NCBI RefSeq assembly: GCF_008843145.1 | Contig: NZ_CP030265.1 | Span: forward strand, 2,528,001-2,592,000 | From: Skermanella pratensis | Lineage (GTDB): Bacteria > Pseudomonadota > Alphaproteobacteria > Azospirillales > Azospirillaceae | Length of the DNA stretch: 64,000 bases | Reading direction: 5' to 3' | Part shown: piece after piece, positions 43,984 to 53,245 of the stretch | How the letters are laid out: every line of letters begins with the position of its first letter | Position numbering within the stretch: position 1 is the stretch's first letter | Translations under genes and position numbers: made by a program | The notes under the pieces: model-generated | Databases searched by the model: none | The model's input: the letters and a program-made list of their open reading frames with translations, nothing else | What the model was told of the DNA's origin: nothing

Positions 43984-46392
43984 ATGCCGGACGAGAGCTA
44001 TATCCGCTGGTTTTCCCAACTGGGACGCGACGATGTTCCGTCGGTGGGCGGCAAGAACGCCTCGCTCGGGGAGATGTACCGTAACCTGAAGCCGCTCGGC
44101 GTCGAAGTGCCCGACGGTTTCGCCCTGACCGCGGCCGCGTTTCGCGACGCCCTGACCGAGGCGGGGGCGTGGGACGAGCTGCACGGCCTGCTCGACGGGC
44201 TGGACAAATCGGATGTCGCCGGCCTCGCGCGGGCCGGGGCGCGGGCCCGGGAAATCGTCTACGCCGCAGGGCTGACCCCGCGCATGGAGGCGGAGGTGAG
44301 GGACGCGTGGCGCCGGCTGCTGGCCGAGTATGGCGACGGCCTGACGGCTGCGGTACGCAGTTCCGCCACGGCCGAGGACCTGCCCACCGCCAGCTTCGCC
44401 GGCCAGCACGACACATATCTGAACGTGGCCGGGGAGGCGATGCTGCTGGACGCGGTGCGGCGCTGCCATGCCTCGCTGTTCACCGACCGCGCGATCTCCT
44501 ACCGCGTGGACCAGGGATTCGACCATTTCAAGGTGGCCCTCTCGGTCGGGGTTCAGAAGATGGTGCGATCCGACCTGGGGGCGGCGGGGGTGATGTTCAC
44601 GCTCGACACTGAGTCGGGATTCCGCGACGCGGTCTTCATCACGGGAGCCTATGGCCTGGGCGAGACGGTGGTCCAGGGCGCCGTCGATCCCGACGAGTTC
44701 TACGTCCACAAGCCCAAGTTCCGGGATGGCTACCGAGCGGTCCTGCGGCGCCGGCTCGGCGAGAAGCAGGTGAGGATGGTCTACCGGACGGGCCGCCCGC
44801 GTGAGCCGACGCGGATCGTGCCCACGCCGCACGCCGACCGGGAGCGGTTCTGCCTGACCGACGACGAGGTGCTGCGGCTTGCCGGGTTCGCCATCCGGAT
44901 CGAGGATCACTACTGCCAGCCCATGGATATCGAGTGGGCCAAGGACGGACTCGACGGCGGCCTTTACATCGTCCAGGCTCGGCCGGAAACGGTAGCCTCC
45001 CGCGGCAACGCGCTGGAACTGGAGAGTTTCGTGCCGGAGGGGAAGGGCAGGCTGCTGGCTTCCGGCCGCGCCGTCGGCGGGCGCATCGCCGCCGGCCCGG
45101 TGCGGGTGGTGACCGATGCCCATCACCTGTCGTCCTTCCGCCCCGGCGAAGTGCTTGTCGCCGACACCACGACGCCGGACTGGGAGCCGGTGATGAAGAC
45201 CGCCGCCGCGATCGTCACCAACCGGGGCGGCCGCACCTGCCATGCCGCGATCGTCGCGCGGGAACTGGGGCTTCCCGCCGTCGTGGGGGCCGAGCGCGCG
45301 ACCGAGGCGCTGACCGACGGACAGACCGTGACGGTGTCCTGCGCCGAGGGCGACACCGGCATGGTCTATGACGGCATCGTGCCGTTCCGGGTCGAGCGCA
45401 TCGACCTGAGCCGGCTGGCGCGGCCGCGGACGCGCATCATGGTGAACCTGGGCAACCCCGACCAGGCGTTCCAGACCGCGCGGCTTCCGGTGGACGGCGT
45501 CGGGCTGGCCCGGATGGAGTTCATCATCGCCGAGTCCATCAAGGCGCACCCCATGGCGCTGATCCATCCCGAGCGCATCGAGGACGCCGAGGAACGCGGC
45601 CGCATCGACCGGCTGATCCGCCACCACGCCGACGGCAGCGCCTATTTCGTGGAGCGTCTGTCGGAAGGCATCGGCACGATCGCCGCGGCTTTCTATCCGC
45701 GCCCGGTCATCGTCCGCCTTTCGGATTTCAAGACGAACGAGTATGCGTCGCTGGTCGGCGGACGGTGGTTCGAACCGGTCGAGGAGAACCCGATGCTGGG
45801 TTTCCGGGGAGCCGCGCGCTATGCCCATCCGGCCTACGAGGAGGGGTTCGCCCTGGAGTGCCGGGCGCTCGCCCGCGTGCGCGATGGCATGGGGCTGACC
45901 AACGTGAAGGTGATGGTGCCGTTCTGCCGCCGGCTGGCCGAGGCGGAGCGGGTGATCGATGCCATGGGCCGTCACGGGCTGAAGCGGGGGGTGAACGGGC
46001 TCGAAGTCTATGTCATGTGCGAGATCCCGAACAACGTGCTTCTGGTGGACGAGTTCGCCAAGCTGTTCGACGGCTTCTCCATCGGCTCCAACGACCTGAC
46101 CCAGCTGACCCTGGGCGTGGATCGGGACAGCCCGCTGGTCGCCTTCGACTTCGACGAGCGCGATCCCGGCGTGCTCGCCTTCCTGCGGCAGGCGGTCGAG
46201 GGCGCCAAGCGGAACGGGCGGCCCTGCGGGATCTGCGGGCAGGCGCCGTCGGACTATCCGGAGATCGCCGAATTCCTGGTCCGGCTGGACATAGATTCGA
46301 TCAGCCTGACGCCCGACAGCGTGCTGAAGACGTTGCGCGCCGTCGTGGAACTGGAGCAGGGGCTCGGCCGCGAGCCACGGGATTCCGCCTGA
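43984..46392 (+). CDS. ppsA: Phosphoenolpyruvate synthase
   Basis: 802 residues, matching the usual length of about 790-800. The N-terminal ATP-grasp domain starts WFSQLGRDDVPSVGGKNASL (residues 9-28) and includes AVRSSATAEDLPTASFAGQH near 120-139. The phosphohistidine domain has NRGGRTCHAAIVARELGLPA (about 414-433), with the catalytic His in TCHAAI. The C-terminal PEP-utilising barrel has VDGVGLARMEFI, GGRWFEPVEENPMLGFRGA, SIGSNDLTQLTLGVDRD and PCGICGQAPSDYP with the active Cys. It makes PEP from pyruvate with ATP giving AMP and phosphate. GGGGAGGGG precedes the start. A strong inverted repeat follows the stop. Confidence 0.95.
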   Translation: MPDESYIRWFSQLGRDDVPSVGGKNASLGEMYRNLKPLGVEVPDGFALTAAAFRDALTEAGAWDELHGLLDGLDKSDVAGLARAGARAREIVYAAGLTPRMEAEVRDAWRRLLAEYGDGLTAAVRSSATAEDLPTASFAGQHDTYLNVAGEAMLLDAVRRCHASLFTDRAISYRVDQGFDHFKVALSVGVQKMVRSDLGAAGVMFTLDTESGFRDAVFITGAYGLGETVVQGAVDPDEFYVHKPKFRDGYRAVLRRRLGEKQVRMVYRTGRPREPTRIVPTPHADRERFCLTDDEVLRLAGFAIRIEDHYCQPMDIEWAKDGLDGGLYIVQARPETVASRGNALELESFVPEGKGRLLASGRAVGGRIAAGPVRVVTDAHHLSSFRPGEVLVADTTTPDWEPVMKTAAAIVTNRGGRTCHAAIVARELGLPAVVGAERATEALTDGQTVTVSCAEGDTGMVYDGIVPFRVERIDLSRLARPRTRIMVNLGNPDQAFQTARLPVDGVGLARMEFIIAESIKAHPMALIHPERIEDAEERGRIDRLIRHHADGSAYFVERLSEGIGTIAAAFYPRPVIVRLSDFKTNEYASLVGGRWFEPVEENPMLGFRGAARYAHPAYEEGFALECRALARVRDGMGLTNVKVMVPFCRRLAEAERVIDAMGRHGLKRGVNGLEVYVMCEIPNNVLLVDEFAKLFDGFSIGSNDLTQLTLGVDRDSPLVAFDFDERDPGVLAFLRQAVEGAKRNGRPCGICGQAPSDYPEIAEFLVRLDIDSISLTPDSVLKTLRAVVELEQGLGREPRDSA

Positions 46393-46413
46393 CTGGCTGC
46401 CCCGTGGCGGTAC

Positions 46414-46462
46414 CCGGCGGCGAGCGGCTTCGAAGGCCCGGCTTCGAAGGCTTCGCCGCCGG
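46414..46462. terminator. Inverted repeat between convergent ppsA and usp genes
   Basis: Ten-base perfect arms CCGGCGGCGA (46414-46423) and TCGCCGCCGG (46453-46462) enclose two direct copies of CGGCTTCGAAGG, which are themselves near-palindromic. Located between two convergent stops, it is the likely bidirectional terminator. No T run is present. Confidence 0.5.
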
Positions 46463-46471
46463 AACGGCGGG

Positions 46472-47293
46472 TCAGTGTGCCATCAGGACGGGGATGTGCA
46501 TGTAGTCCAGCACGGTGCGCGTCGCTCCGCCCAGCACCCACTCGCGCAGACGGGATCGGCCGAACGCTCCCATCACGACCAGGTCCGCCGAAACGTCGCG
46601 GGCCGCATCCAGGATCGCCATTCCCGCGTCGGCACCGGAGGCATCGGTGCGGCGCATTTCCGCCTCGATCCCGTGACGCTTCAGGAACGCCACGACGTCG
46701 AGCTGGGGCCGGGGAGTCGCCGGAGGCAGCCTCTCGCGGTCCTCGCTTCCAGAAAGCACGACGACGCGCTCCGCCCCGACGAGGAGGGGCATGCCGCGGA
46801 GCACGGCGTCGGCGGCCTGGGCGCTGCCGTTCCAGGCGACGAGGACACATTTTCCCGTATCGAAGAAGGGGCCGGTGGACGGCACGACCAGGATCGGGCG
46901 GCCGGTCGGCACCGTCACGATCCGCTCGACCACGCCCCAGCTTTCCCCGGGTTCGGTCTTGCCGACGACGACCAGTTCCTGCAGGCGGCTGACGATGGCG
47001 ATCAGGTCGGCGGCCTCGCCCTCGTACGCGCACCAGGCCAGATCGACGCCTTCGCGCTCCCCCAGGGAGCGTATCCGCCGCTCCGCCTCGGTGGCCGCGG
47101 CGTAGTCGCGATCGATCAGCGTCTGCAGAGGTGCCGAGTTCTCCGTCAGGATCGCCCTCATGCGCGCGACATCCTCCAGCGGGTAGAGGCAGGTTACCCG
47201 CGCGTCGAACCGCCCGCCGAGCCGCAGGGCCACCTCCACGGGTTCGATCGACCCATAGGGGCGCACATGGGCAAGAATGTCCTGAAAAGCCAT
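46472..47293 (-). CDS. Universal stress protein, two UspA domains
   Basis: 273 residues formed of two tandem Usp folds, the first degenerate. The second carries the nucleotide-binding motif VMGAFGRSRLREWVLGGATR (about 241-260) with the G-x2-G-x9-G(S/A) pattern, and CVLVAWNGSAQAADAVLRG starts it near 148. These cytoplasmic proteins bind ATP or AMP and are induced under stress, although the biochemical output is generally not known. It converges with ppsA. Confidence 0.9.
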   Translation of the reverse strand: MAFQDILAHVRPYGSIEPVEVALRLGGRFDARVTCLYPLEDVARMRAILTENSAPLQTLIDRDYAAATEAERRIRSLGEREGVDLAWCAYEGEAADLIAIVSRLQELVVVGKTEPGESWGVVERIVTVPTGRPILVVPSTGPFFDTGKCVLVAWNGSAQAADAVLRGMPLLVGAERVVVLSGSEDRERLPPATPRPQLDVVAFLKRHGIEAEMRRTDASGADAGMAILDAARDVSADLVVMGAFGRSRLREWVLGGATRTVLDYMHIPVLMAH

Positions 47294-47784
47294 TGCCGTC
47301 TCCCTCCCCCGGAACCTGCGGAGCCGTCCGCAGGCACATTTCGGGAAATCCTAGCCGTCCGGGCGAGGGTGCGCCTTGATCCAGGTAAACATCGGATTCG
47401 AAGGGCGAGCCGTGCAGGGATGGATCGTTGCCGGCGATTATTCCATTCACGTCGAATGTTTCAGTAGAAACAGAATATAGAGCAGTCTTAACCAAGGACA
47501 TACAACGTGAGGTCTTTATAAGAAGAAATTACTCCTTCAGCGACCCAAGAGTTCGGGAATTTATAGATTTTCCAATACGTCATCTAACCGACAGCAGCCA
47601 TGGGGAGACGCTTTTCGCATGCTTCTGATAACAGGTGATACGGCTGAACCGTAGTAGATGCCTTAGCAGAAACAGTATCCGCCGGAATGGTCGCGTGACA
47701 CGCGGTCCGGCAAGAAGTCTTCCCCGAAGTATTATCCTTCATCACAACGCTCCCCGATGCGGGGGCGACACCGAGGATTTGCAT
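47294..47784. other. AT-rich intergenic region upstream of the first secreted paralogue
   Basis: About 490 bases, markedly AT-richer from 47400 on than the surrounding genes. Short open frames exist (for example 47428-47628) but have no ribosome site, no family resemblance and odd codon use; I do not support them. The region probably holds the promoter of the exported-protein gene at 47785 and that of the stress-protein gene. No clear terminator or known operator was seen. Confidence 0.5.
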
Positions 47785-48848
47785 ATGCGCAGCCTGACAA
47801 GTCGTTCATTTGCGTCGGTCACCAAAACGGCACTCCTCGCCTCGGCGTGCGCCCTCTCCCTCTCGGCAACCGTCCAAGCGCAGACCCCGCCGTTCGCCCC
47901 GCTGGAGGTCGAGATCGAGGGCAGGATCCTTGAGATCGACCCGGAGGGACGGACCCTGACGGTGATGGGAACCGTGATCAAGGTCCCTGAGAGTGCGAGG
48001 ATCTCCACGCCGACGAACCCCAGCATCAGCTGGGCCGACGTCGTGGGCTACGATCTGCCGGGGAAACCGGACGGGTTCCGGAACGGCACGGCGATCGTCA
48101 TCGGCGAGAGCGATGGAACCAAGGTCACGGCGTCCGACGTGTCGCTGAACCCGGAAGAGAATGTGGCTCTCGGCTACATCACCCAGAACAGCAACGGTGT
48201 CCTCAAGCTCGACGGCATGGAAATCGTCCTGATGCCCCCGCGCTCCGGCGCGGCCTCGTTTCCCCGAACAAGTCGCCCTTCGACCCTCGGGTGCCCGGCA
48301 ATCCGCTGAAGAACGACTTCGGTTTCCCGTTGGCCCGCAACAGCATCGTTCCCGGCACGCCCGTGGCAGCCGAGGGCTGGTGGTCCGACGACGACAAGAG
48401 GCTTTTCCTTTGGGATCTGGAGGTGTCGGGCGGCGAGATCACGAACCCGACTGTGCCCAAGATAAGCATCCTGCGGGCCCAGTGCAGGCAGCGCGCTCCG
48501 AACGATATCGAACTGGAGGTCCGGGGCGCCACCTACATGGGAACGACCCCGTCGCCAGCGGCGGGGGTCGAGATCTTCCGCGTCGCGGGCGACGGCCTGA
48601 CGCGGTTCGCCTATCCGATCACCGTGACGTCGGTTCCGGACGCCGAGGACGGACGGTTCGCCCTCTACCGGGTCGACGCACGCCTCACCAACGCGCAAAC
48701 CGGTTCGCAGGCCGGCGACGGCTGCCCCGCCACGATCGGTGCCCGGTTGCTCAACCCGACCACCCGACAGCCGGTAAGGACCACCAACGCTGCCGGCAAT
48801 CTCGTGAACATCCAGGCTACCACCGACGTGGACAACCGCATCGACTGA
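47785..48848 (+). pseudogene. Secreted protein of unknown function, DUF5666-like, frameshifted (paralogue 1)
   Basis: A signal peptide (MRSLTSRSFASVTKTALLAS through ATVQAQ, cleavage about residue 31) is followed by EVEIEGRILEIDPEGRTLTV, a DUF5666-like beta repeat. The frame breaks at the four-C run 48262-48265: the first frame stops at 48309 and the continuation PNKSPFDPRVPGNPLKNDFG runs in another frame to 48848. One extra C gives a 354-residue protein, about the length of the intact paralogue at 49293 (365). The two share ILRAQCRQRAPNDIELEVRG (paralogue: SIQRAQCRQRNANSIDLEVR) and a second Cys near the C-terminus. It is probably periplasmic or extracellular. No function is known to me; GAGG lies eight bases before the start. 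Confidence 0.75.
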
Positions 48849-48878
48849 GACACGCGTGACGGATCGAGCACTTCCTTG

Positions 48879-48908
48879 AAGGCCGGGCAAGCCCCGGCCT
48901 TCTTCATT
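48879..48908 (+). terminator. Intrinsic terminator after secreted paralogue 1
   Basis: AAGGCCGGG pairs with CCCGGCCTT around a five-base loop, followed by TCTTCATTT. It sits 30 bases after the stop of the first paralogue, so the two paralogues are transcribed separately. Confidence 0.75.
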
Positions 48909-49292
48909 TCGGCGGTCTTCCGGACACCATATCGGCTTGGCGCAATACCCACGGTCGGCATAATCGACAACATCTAAGAAGTACTCCCATAAGATTCAAA
49001 TCTTTCTGGAATAACGATCTTTCCTGCTCGTCGTCTAAGTAACGACAGCTATCATGGGGGTTGATTGCATCCTGGCGATTTGTGAAATGTCCACATTGTA
49101 GTCGTTCTTGCTGCGGCATCGCCTGCGGTATTAACAACTCGGCCCGAGGTTCAGCAGTCGACCTTCAGTTAGTTCACGTCTTCTTGTCATGCAGTCCGAC
49201 TATCTACCTGCAGCATAGATAATACGTAGCTGCAGCCATTCAGAACATCGTCAAATCACTCCAATAAATGGAGTGGCATCAAGGAATTGATA
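48909..49292. other. AT-rich intergenic region upstream of the second secreted paralogue
   Basis: About 384 bases of lower GC than the genes around. It presumably holds the promoter and leader of the second paralogue. Small open frames on both strands have no ribosome site or resemblance to known proteins. No known operator was recognised. Confidence 0.5.
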
Positions 49293-50390
49293 ATGCGCAG
49301 CTTTGCCAAATCTCTGGTTCTGACGACCGCTCTCCTGTCTCCGGCCCTGTTCGCGACCGCGGTCGTGACGACGCCCTCGCCAGCCTTCTCACAAGCGGTG
49401 CCCGCGCCGCAGGACGTGGAAATCGAAGGCGAGATCGAGGCATTCGAAACGGTCAACGGCGTCAACCGCATGAAGATCATGGGCGTCTGGGTCAACTTGA
49501 AGTCCAGTACCCTGATCACCAGCATTTCCGGTGACATCTCGCCCACGGACCTGATGGACCCGAAACCTATTCCCGGCTTCAGGAAAGGCCCGGGCTTCAT
49601 CGGGGGAACCGGCATCGTCACGGGAACCAGCGTAGCCGGCCCGCCCGATGCCGCCGGCAATCCCACTGGCATCGTCACGGCCGACACCATCTTCGCCGAC
49701 ACGGCCGAGAACGTTCTCCTCGGAACTGTGCGGAAGAACATCAACAATGCGAAAGACAGGTGGTTCGACATCGAGGGCAGTAAGGTCATACTCCTGCCGA
49801 GCAGCGAAACCGCCAATTCCTATCCCGCCTACCCGAAGCCGAACGGCGTGTACGAGAACGGCTCGACGATCCATCCCCTGTACGACTCACGCTACAAGGG
49901 GTCGCCGATCATGAATGCCTACGGCTTCCGGATCAAGCCGGTGTCGATTCTGCCCGGAACCTTAGTCGCGGCCGAGGGGCATTACGGCTGGGTGAATAAC
50001 CAGAAGGTGTTCCTCGCCTTCACTATCGAGGCCGATGCCGGCGAGCTGGTGAATTTCACTACGCCTGCCGTAAGCATCCAGAGGGCACAGTGCCGGCAGC
50101 GCAATGCCAACTCGATCGATCTTGAAGTCCGCGGCAGCATCCACAATCCATCCGCAATCAACGGCGCTGCGGGCACGGTCAATATCTTCAAGCCGGCCCT
50201 GAACGGCGTGGCGCGGGCCGAATACGGGGTCGCCACCGCAATCGCCGACGTGGAAACCTTCGGCGTCTATGACTACGATGCCCGAATCACGACCACCCTC
50301 GGCTGCCCGCCGAAGGTGCGCGCCCAGTACACCGTCAACGGCCAGACCGTCGCGGCTCCGCTTACCGACGTCGAGATCCGCATCGACTGA
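49293..50390 (+). CDS. Secreted protein of unknown function, DUF5666-like (paralogue 2)
   Basis: 365 residues from MRSFAKSLVLTTALLS; AAGGA lies eight bases upstream. The signal peptide ends near TPSPAFSQAV (about residue 35). The N-terminal domain reads DVEIEGEIEAFETVNGVNRM followed by KIMGVWVNLKSSTLITSISG, the same beta repeat as in paralogue 1. The C-terminal half (VSIQRAQCRQRNANSIDLEV, then LGCPPKVRAQYTVNGQ) is shared too, with two conserved Cys. It is probably exported to the periplasm, or further by the type II system encoded nearby; there is no lipobox and no membrane anchor. It carries its own terminator. The function is unknown. Two adjacent paralogues beside peroxidase and copper-oxidase genes suggest a part in that system. 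Confidence 0.78.
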   Translation: MRSFAKSLVLTTALLSPALFATAVVTTPSPAFSQAVPAPQDVEIEGEIEAFETVNGVNRMKIMGVWVNLKSSTLITSISGDISPTDLMDPKPIPGFRKGPGFIGGTGIVTGTSVAGPPDAAGNPTGIVTADTIFADTAENVLLGTVRKNINNAKDRWFDIEGSKVILLPSSETANSYPAYPKPNGVYENGSTIHPLYDSRYKGSPIMNAYGFRIKPVSILPGTLVAAEGHYGWVNNQKVFLAFTIEADAGELVNFTTPAVSIQRAQCRQRNANSIDLEVRGSIHNPSAINGAAGTVNIFKPALNGVARAEYGVATAIADVETFGVYDYDARITTTLGCPPKVRAQYTVNGQTVAAPLTDVEIRID

Positions 50391-50454
50391 TACTTCAGCG
50401 AAGCTGATCGGGAACCGGTGGAAACAGTACAGCTTATCGAGTGGTAGACTTATG

Positions 50455-50490
50455 GGGGTGCGGTCCGATCGGAACGCACCCCTTTTTCTT
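50455..50490 (+). terminator. Intrinsic terminator after secreted paralogue 2
   Basis: GGGGTGCG pairs with CGCACCCC, with an inner TCCGATCGGA palindrome extending the stem, followed by TTTTTCTT. It is the clearest rho-independent terminator in the window. Confidence 0.88.
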
Positions 50491-50876
50491 GCGAGATGCA
50501 TCCTTGGTGCGGGTTCTCCCGCAGTTTGAGTGAATCAGGCGACCAAGTGTATGTCAGGAGCCGGCGACCTGCTGTCCTACCGGCCGGCGCAGACCCTGGC
50601 GGCATGGTGGCGGGAATACGACACCGTCACCGTGATGGCGCAGGATCCTTGGCGTCCGCGTACGCGGGCAACGGGATCGCCCGCACGGGGCGCGATACGC
50701 CATCAGCGCTGGTCGGAATGCCGAGGCGACGCACAAGCAGGCTGGCGCCGGCTTCACCGCCACAGGTGACGCCGGCTTCGCCTTGAGCGGTGGCGAGGAG
50801 CGCACAAGAGAAAGCCCGGGCCGGGCGATGACCGCCTGGCCCAGGCTCCCGCCGGTGAAGCCTTGTCCCGCCTCGT
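50491..50876. other. Intergenic region before the convergent di-haem peroxidase gene
   Basis: About 386 GC-rich bases. An 80-codon frame on the plus strand (50530-50769) lacks a ribosome site and any recognisable family, so I do not call it. Two partly matching GAAGCCGGCG-type units near 50745-50790 form imperfect direct repeats. No terminator for the peroxidase gene was obvious. Confidence 0.4.
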
Positions 50877-53042
50877 TTACCGGATCGGCATGCCGTTGAT
50901 GTTGCGCGCCATGTCGAAGAGATTGCCGGTGTTGGAGGGGCACTTGTCGGAGGGGTAACCCGCGGCGCCCGTGGCGTTCAGGACCCGCAGCCGGTCGGCC
51001 AGGCGACCGTCCGCCTTCACCGTATCCGGCTTGTGGCCGTCCGGGATCAGGAGTTCGGGGTGATCGAACGGCGCGCGCGAGCAGCGGACCCGTTCGTCGG
51101 TCAGTGACTGCATGAAGGCCACCAGCGCATCCTGCTCGGCCAGGGTCAGGCCCAGCGGCGTCACGTCGGGGGACTTGGTCGCGCTGCTGAAATCGCCGCC
51201 GCGGTTATAGAAGGCCATGACCTGCTGCAGGGTGGCTTGCCCGCCGTTGTGGAAGTAGGGAGGGGTCAGCGCCACGTTCCGCAGGGTCGGGGTCTTGAAG
51301 GCGCCGTTGACCGCCAGGCGCTCGTCCCTCAGGTTGATGCCCGGAGGAACAACGTCACCATTGCAGCCGACAGCCGACTGTCCCGGGAAGGGAACTTCGA
51401 AGTCGCAGGCGTTGATCAGGAAGGAGTCGAGCTTGCGCCCCTGGACCCACTGGCGGGAGAAGGAGAGCGGCTTGCCCCAGGGATCGGTGCCGCCCACGCC
51501 CAGGTCCTCCTGCACCGGCCGGACGCCGATATTGTAGAAGCCGTTGTCATAGAGCGAAGGGTTGCCGTCGCTCATGGGCATGCGCTCGACCAGCTTGGGC
51601 TGCTTTCCCTGTGCCGACACATGGGCGGCCTTCGACATCAGCGGGCCGTCGTGGCAGGCGATGCACTTGCCCTTGCCCTCGAAGATCTCCTTGCCGAGCT
51701 TCTGCTGCGCCGTGAGCTGATTGCGGTCGAACGGGCTGTCGTCGGAGATGAGGGTGGCCTCGTACAGCATGACGGAGAGGCCGAAGAACAGCGGGAAGTT
51801 CAGCTCCATCTGGGTGTAGCCGTTGGGATCCTGCACCAAGCTGACGGTGCCATCGGTTCCGGTCACGAACTTGAAGCGGTTGGGAGATCCCCAGAAGCGC
51901 TTGGCGAACGCCCTCTGGATCATTTCCCCGTAAGTATGCTTCAGGCCGATCTTGGAAGCGGTGATGATGTCGCCCACCGGTCCGCCGGTGCCGAACAGGC
52001 TGTCGGCCGCATGGACCGTCTGCAGCTTGAGAGCCTGCTGGGCCATCATCTTGCGGCCGATGTCGGCGAAGGTCCGGGCGGTGCAGGACATTTCGAAATC
52101 GCTGAGCAGAGGCCCCACCGCCTGGGAAGCCGCGCTCGCGTTCTCCAGCCGGACATTCTGAAGGACGACGGAGCCGTCGGGCTTCATCACCAGAAGACGC
52201 GCCGCGGGGTCGTTGCGGATATCCCGGCGGCCGAAAACGCCGACGCCGCTGAACAGGTTGTTCGCCCGGCCGTCCCAGAAGTTCCGGTGGTAGAACACGG
52301 CGTTGATGACGGTCGGCGTATTGCGGGGTTCGACCTTGCGCGTGCCGTGGCCGAGGACGTTGAACACCTCGTCGGTGGTCATCTTGCAGCGATCGGTGTT
52401 GGTGGCCCGCGGCCGCTGCTTGGGGCGTTCGATCGTGCCGACATAGTCGCCGGCGAAGGTGCCCGCCGAAGCCGCCACGTCGTTGGTGTCGAACAGCACC
52501 TTGCTCTTCGCGTTGTTCGGATTCTGCAGCTTGCGGAACGGGAAATCTTCCGGCTTCAGCGTGATGTTCGGGCCGGCTGCCTGACCGGACGCCGTCAGGC
52601 CGGTTTCCGCCGTGGAGCCGAACATCTTGTCCCCTGCATTGAGCCCGGGGTTGAGCTGGTTGGTCACGCGCGGATCGGCCCCGGCCCGGAAATGGCAGCT
52701 GGCGCACGCCACCGTGTCGCTTCCGATCTGCTGGTCCCAGAACAGCGCCTTGCCGGCAGCCTTGGCCCACGCGGCGTTCTTGACGATGCCGGTCAGGTCG
52801 GGCAGCGGCGGCGCCAAGCCCTTCAGGGATTTCAGGGGACGGTCATCGGGTTCGCCCACGTCGATGACCTCGTCTTCGGGCTCGGTGTCATCGATATCCT
52901 CGATGAGCTCGAGTTCGGTGGTCGGCTCCTGTTCCGTTGTGGTCTGGGCGACTGCCAGCGACGACCAGAGGCCGGTCACCGTCGCAGCGGTAAGGAGACA
53001 AGTCGAGGCTGACAAGAGCCATTGGCGTGGACCGAGCCGCAT
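50877..53042 (-). CDS. Di-haem cytochrome c peroxidase / MauG-like protein, large exported form
   Basis: 721 residues, much longer than classical cytochrome c peroxidases (about 330-350). A signal peptide ends near SLAVAQ (residue 33), then an acidic stretch ELELIEDIDDTEPEDEVIDV (44-63). Two haem c sites are seen: CASCH at 113-117 and CIACH at 460-464. NTPTVINAVFYHRNFWDGRA near 241-260 and TPTLRNVALTPPYFHNGG in the C-terminal half are the family blocks. It should act in the periplasm or outside, reducing peroxide or oxidising a protein or metal substrate as in MauG-like enzymes. It is transcribed in the same direction as, and 203 bases downstream of, the Gsp-type genes. Confidence 0.88.
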   Translation of the reverse strand: MRLGPRQWLLSASTCLLTAATVTGLWSSLAVAQTTTEQEPTTELELIEDIDDTEPEDEVIDVGEPDDRPLKSLKGLAPPLPDLTGIVKNAAWAKAAGKALFWDQQIGSDTVACASCHFRAGADPRVTNQLNPGLNAGDKMFGSTAETGLTASGQAAGPNITLKPEDFPFRKLQNPNNAKSKVLFDTNDVAASAGTFAGDYVGTIERPKQRPRATNTDRCKMTTDEVFNVLGHGTRKVEPRNTPTVINAVFYHRNFWDGRANNLFSGVGVFGRRDIRNDPAARLLVMKPDGSVVLQNVRLENASAASQAVGPLLSDFEMSCTARTFADIGRKMMAQQALKLQTVHAADSLFGTGGPVGDIITASKIGLKHTYGEMIQRAFAKRFWGSPNRFKFVTGTDGTVSLVQDPNGYTQMELNFPLFFGLSVMLYEATLISDDSPFDRNQLTAQQKLGKEIFEGKGKCIACHDGPLMSKAAHVSAQGKQPKLVERMPMSDGNPSLYDNGFYNIGVRPVQEDLGVGGTDPWGKPLSFSRQWVQGRKLDSFLINACDFEVPFPGQSAVGCNGDVVPPGINLRDERLAVNGAFKTPTLRNVALTPPYFHNGGQATLQQVMAFYNRGGDFSSATKSPDVTPLGLTLAEQDALVAFMQSLTDERVRCSRAPFDHPELLIPDGHKPDTVKADGRLADRLRVLNATGAAGYPSDKCPSNTGNLFDMARNINGMPIR

Positions 53043-53245
53043 TGGATGACGTTCCCTGAATCCTGTTCATCGGGTGCGTCTGCGCCGGTTTCCGGACCGG
53101 GGACGCGTTCAGGGGGATGACGATTCCACAGCGGCAAAATTCCCGGGACTTGTCCTTTTATTAGGCTTATCCCTATCCGGCTGCGATGATCACGCGTTGG
53201 AGATAAACCTATTCTTCCCGGGTCGGGCGCGGCTCGATCCCGGCG

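Noticed and set aside
47428..47628. Small plus-strand frame in the AT-rich gap after the stress-protein gene
   Set aside because: It has no ribosome site, a non-ATG start, no hydrophobic or motif pattern and no conservation that I can see.
50530..50769. 80-codon plus-strand frame between the secreted paralogue and the peroxidase gene
   Set aside because: It lacks a ribosome site and recognisable features. A terminator just upstream leaves it without an obvious promoter.
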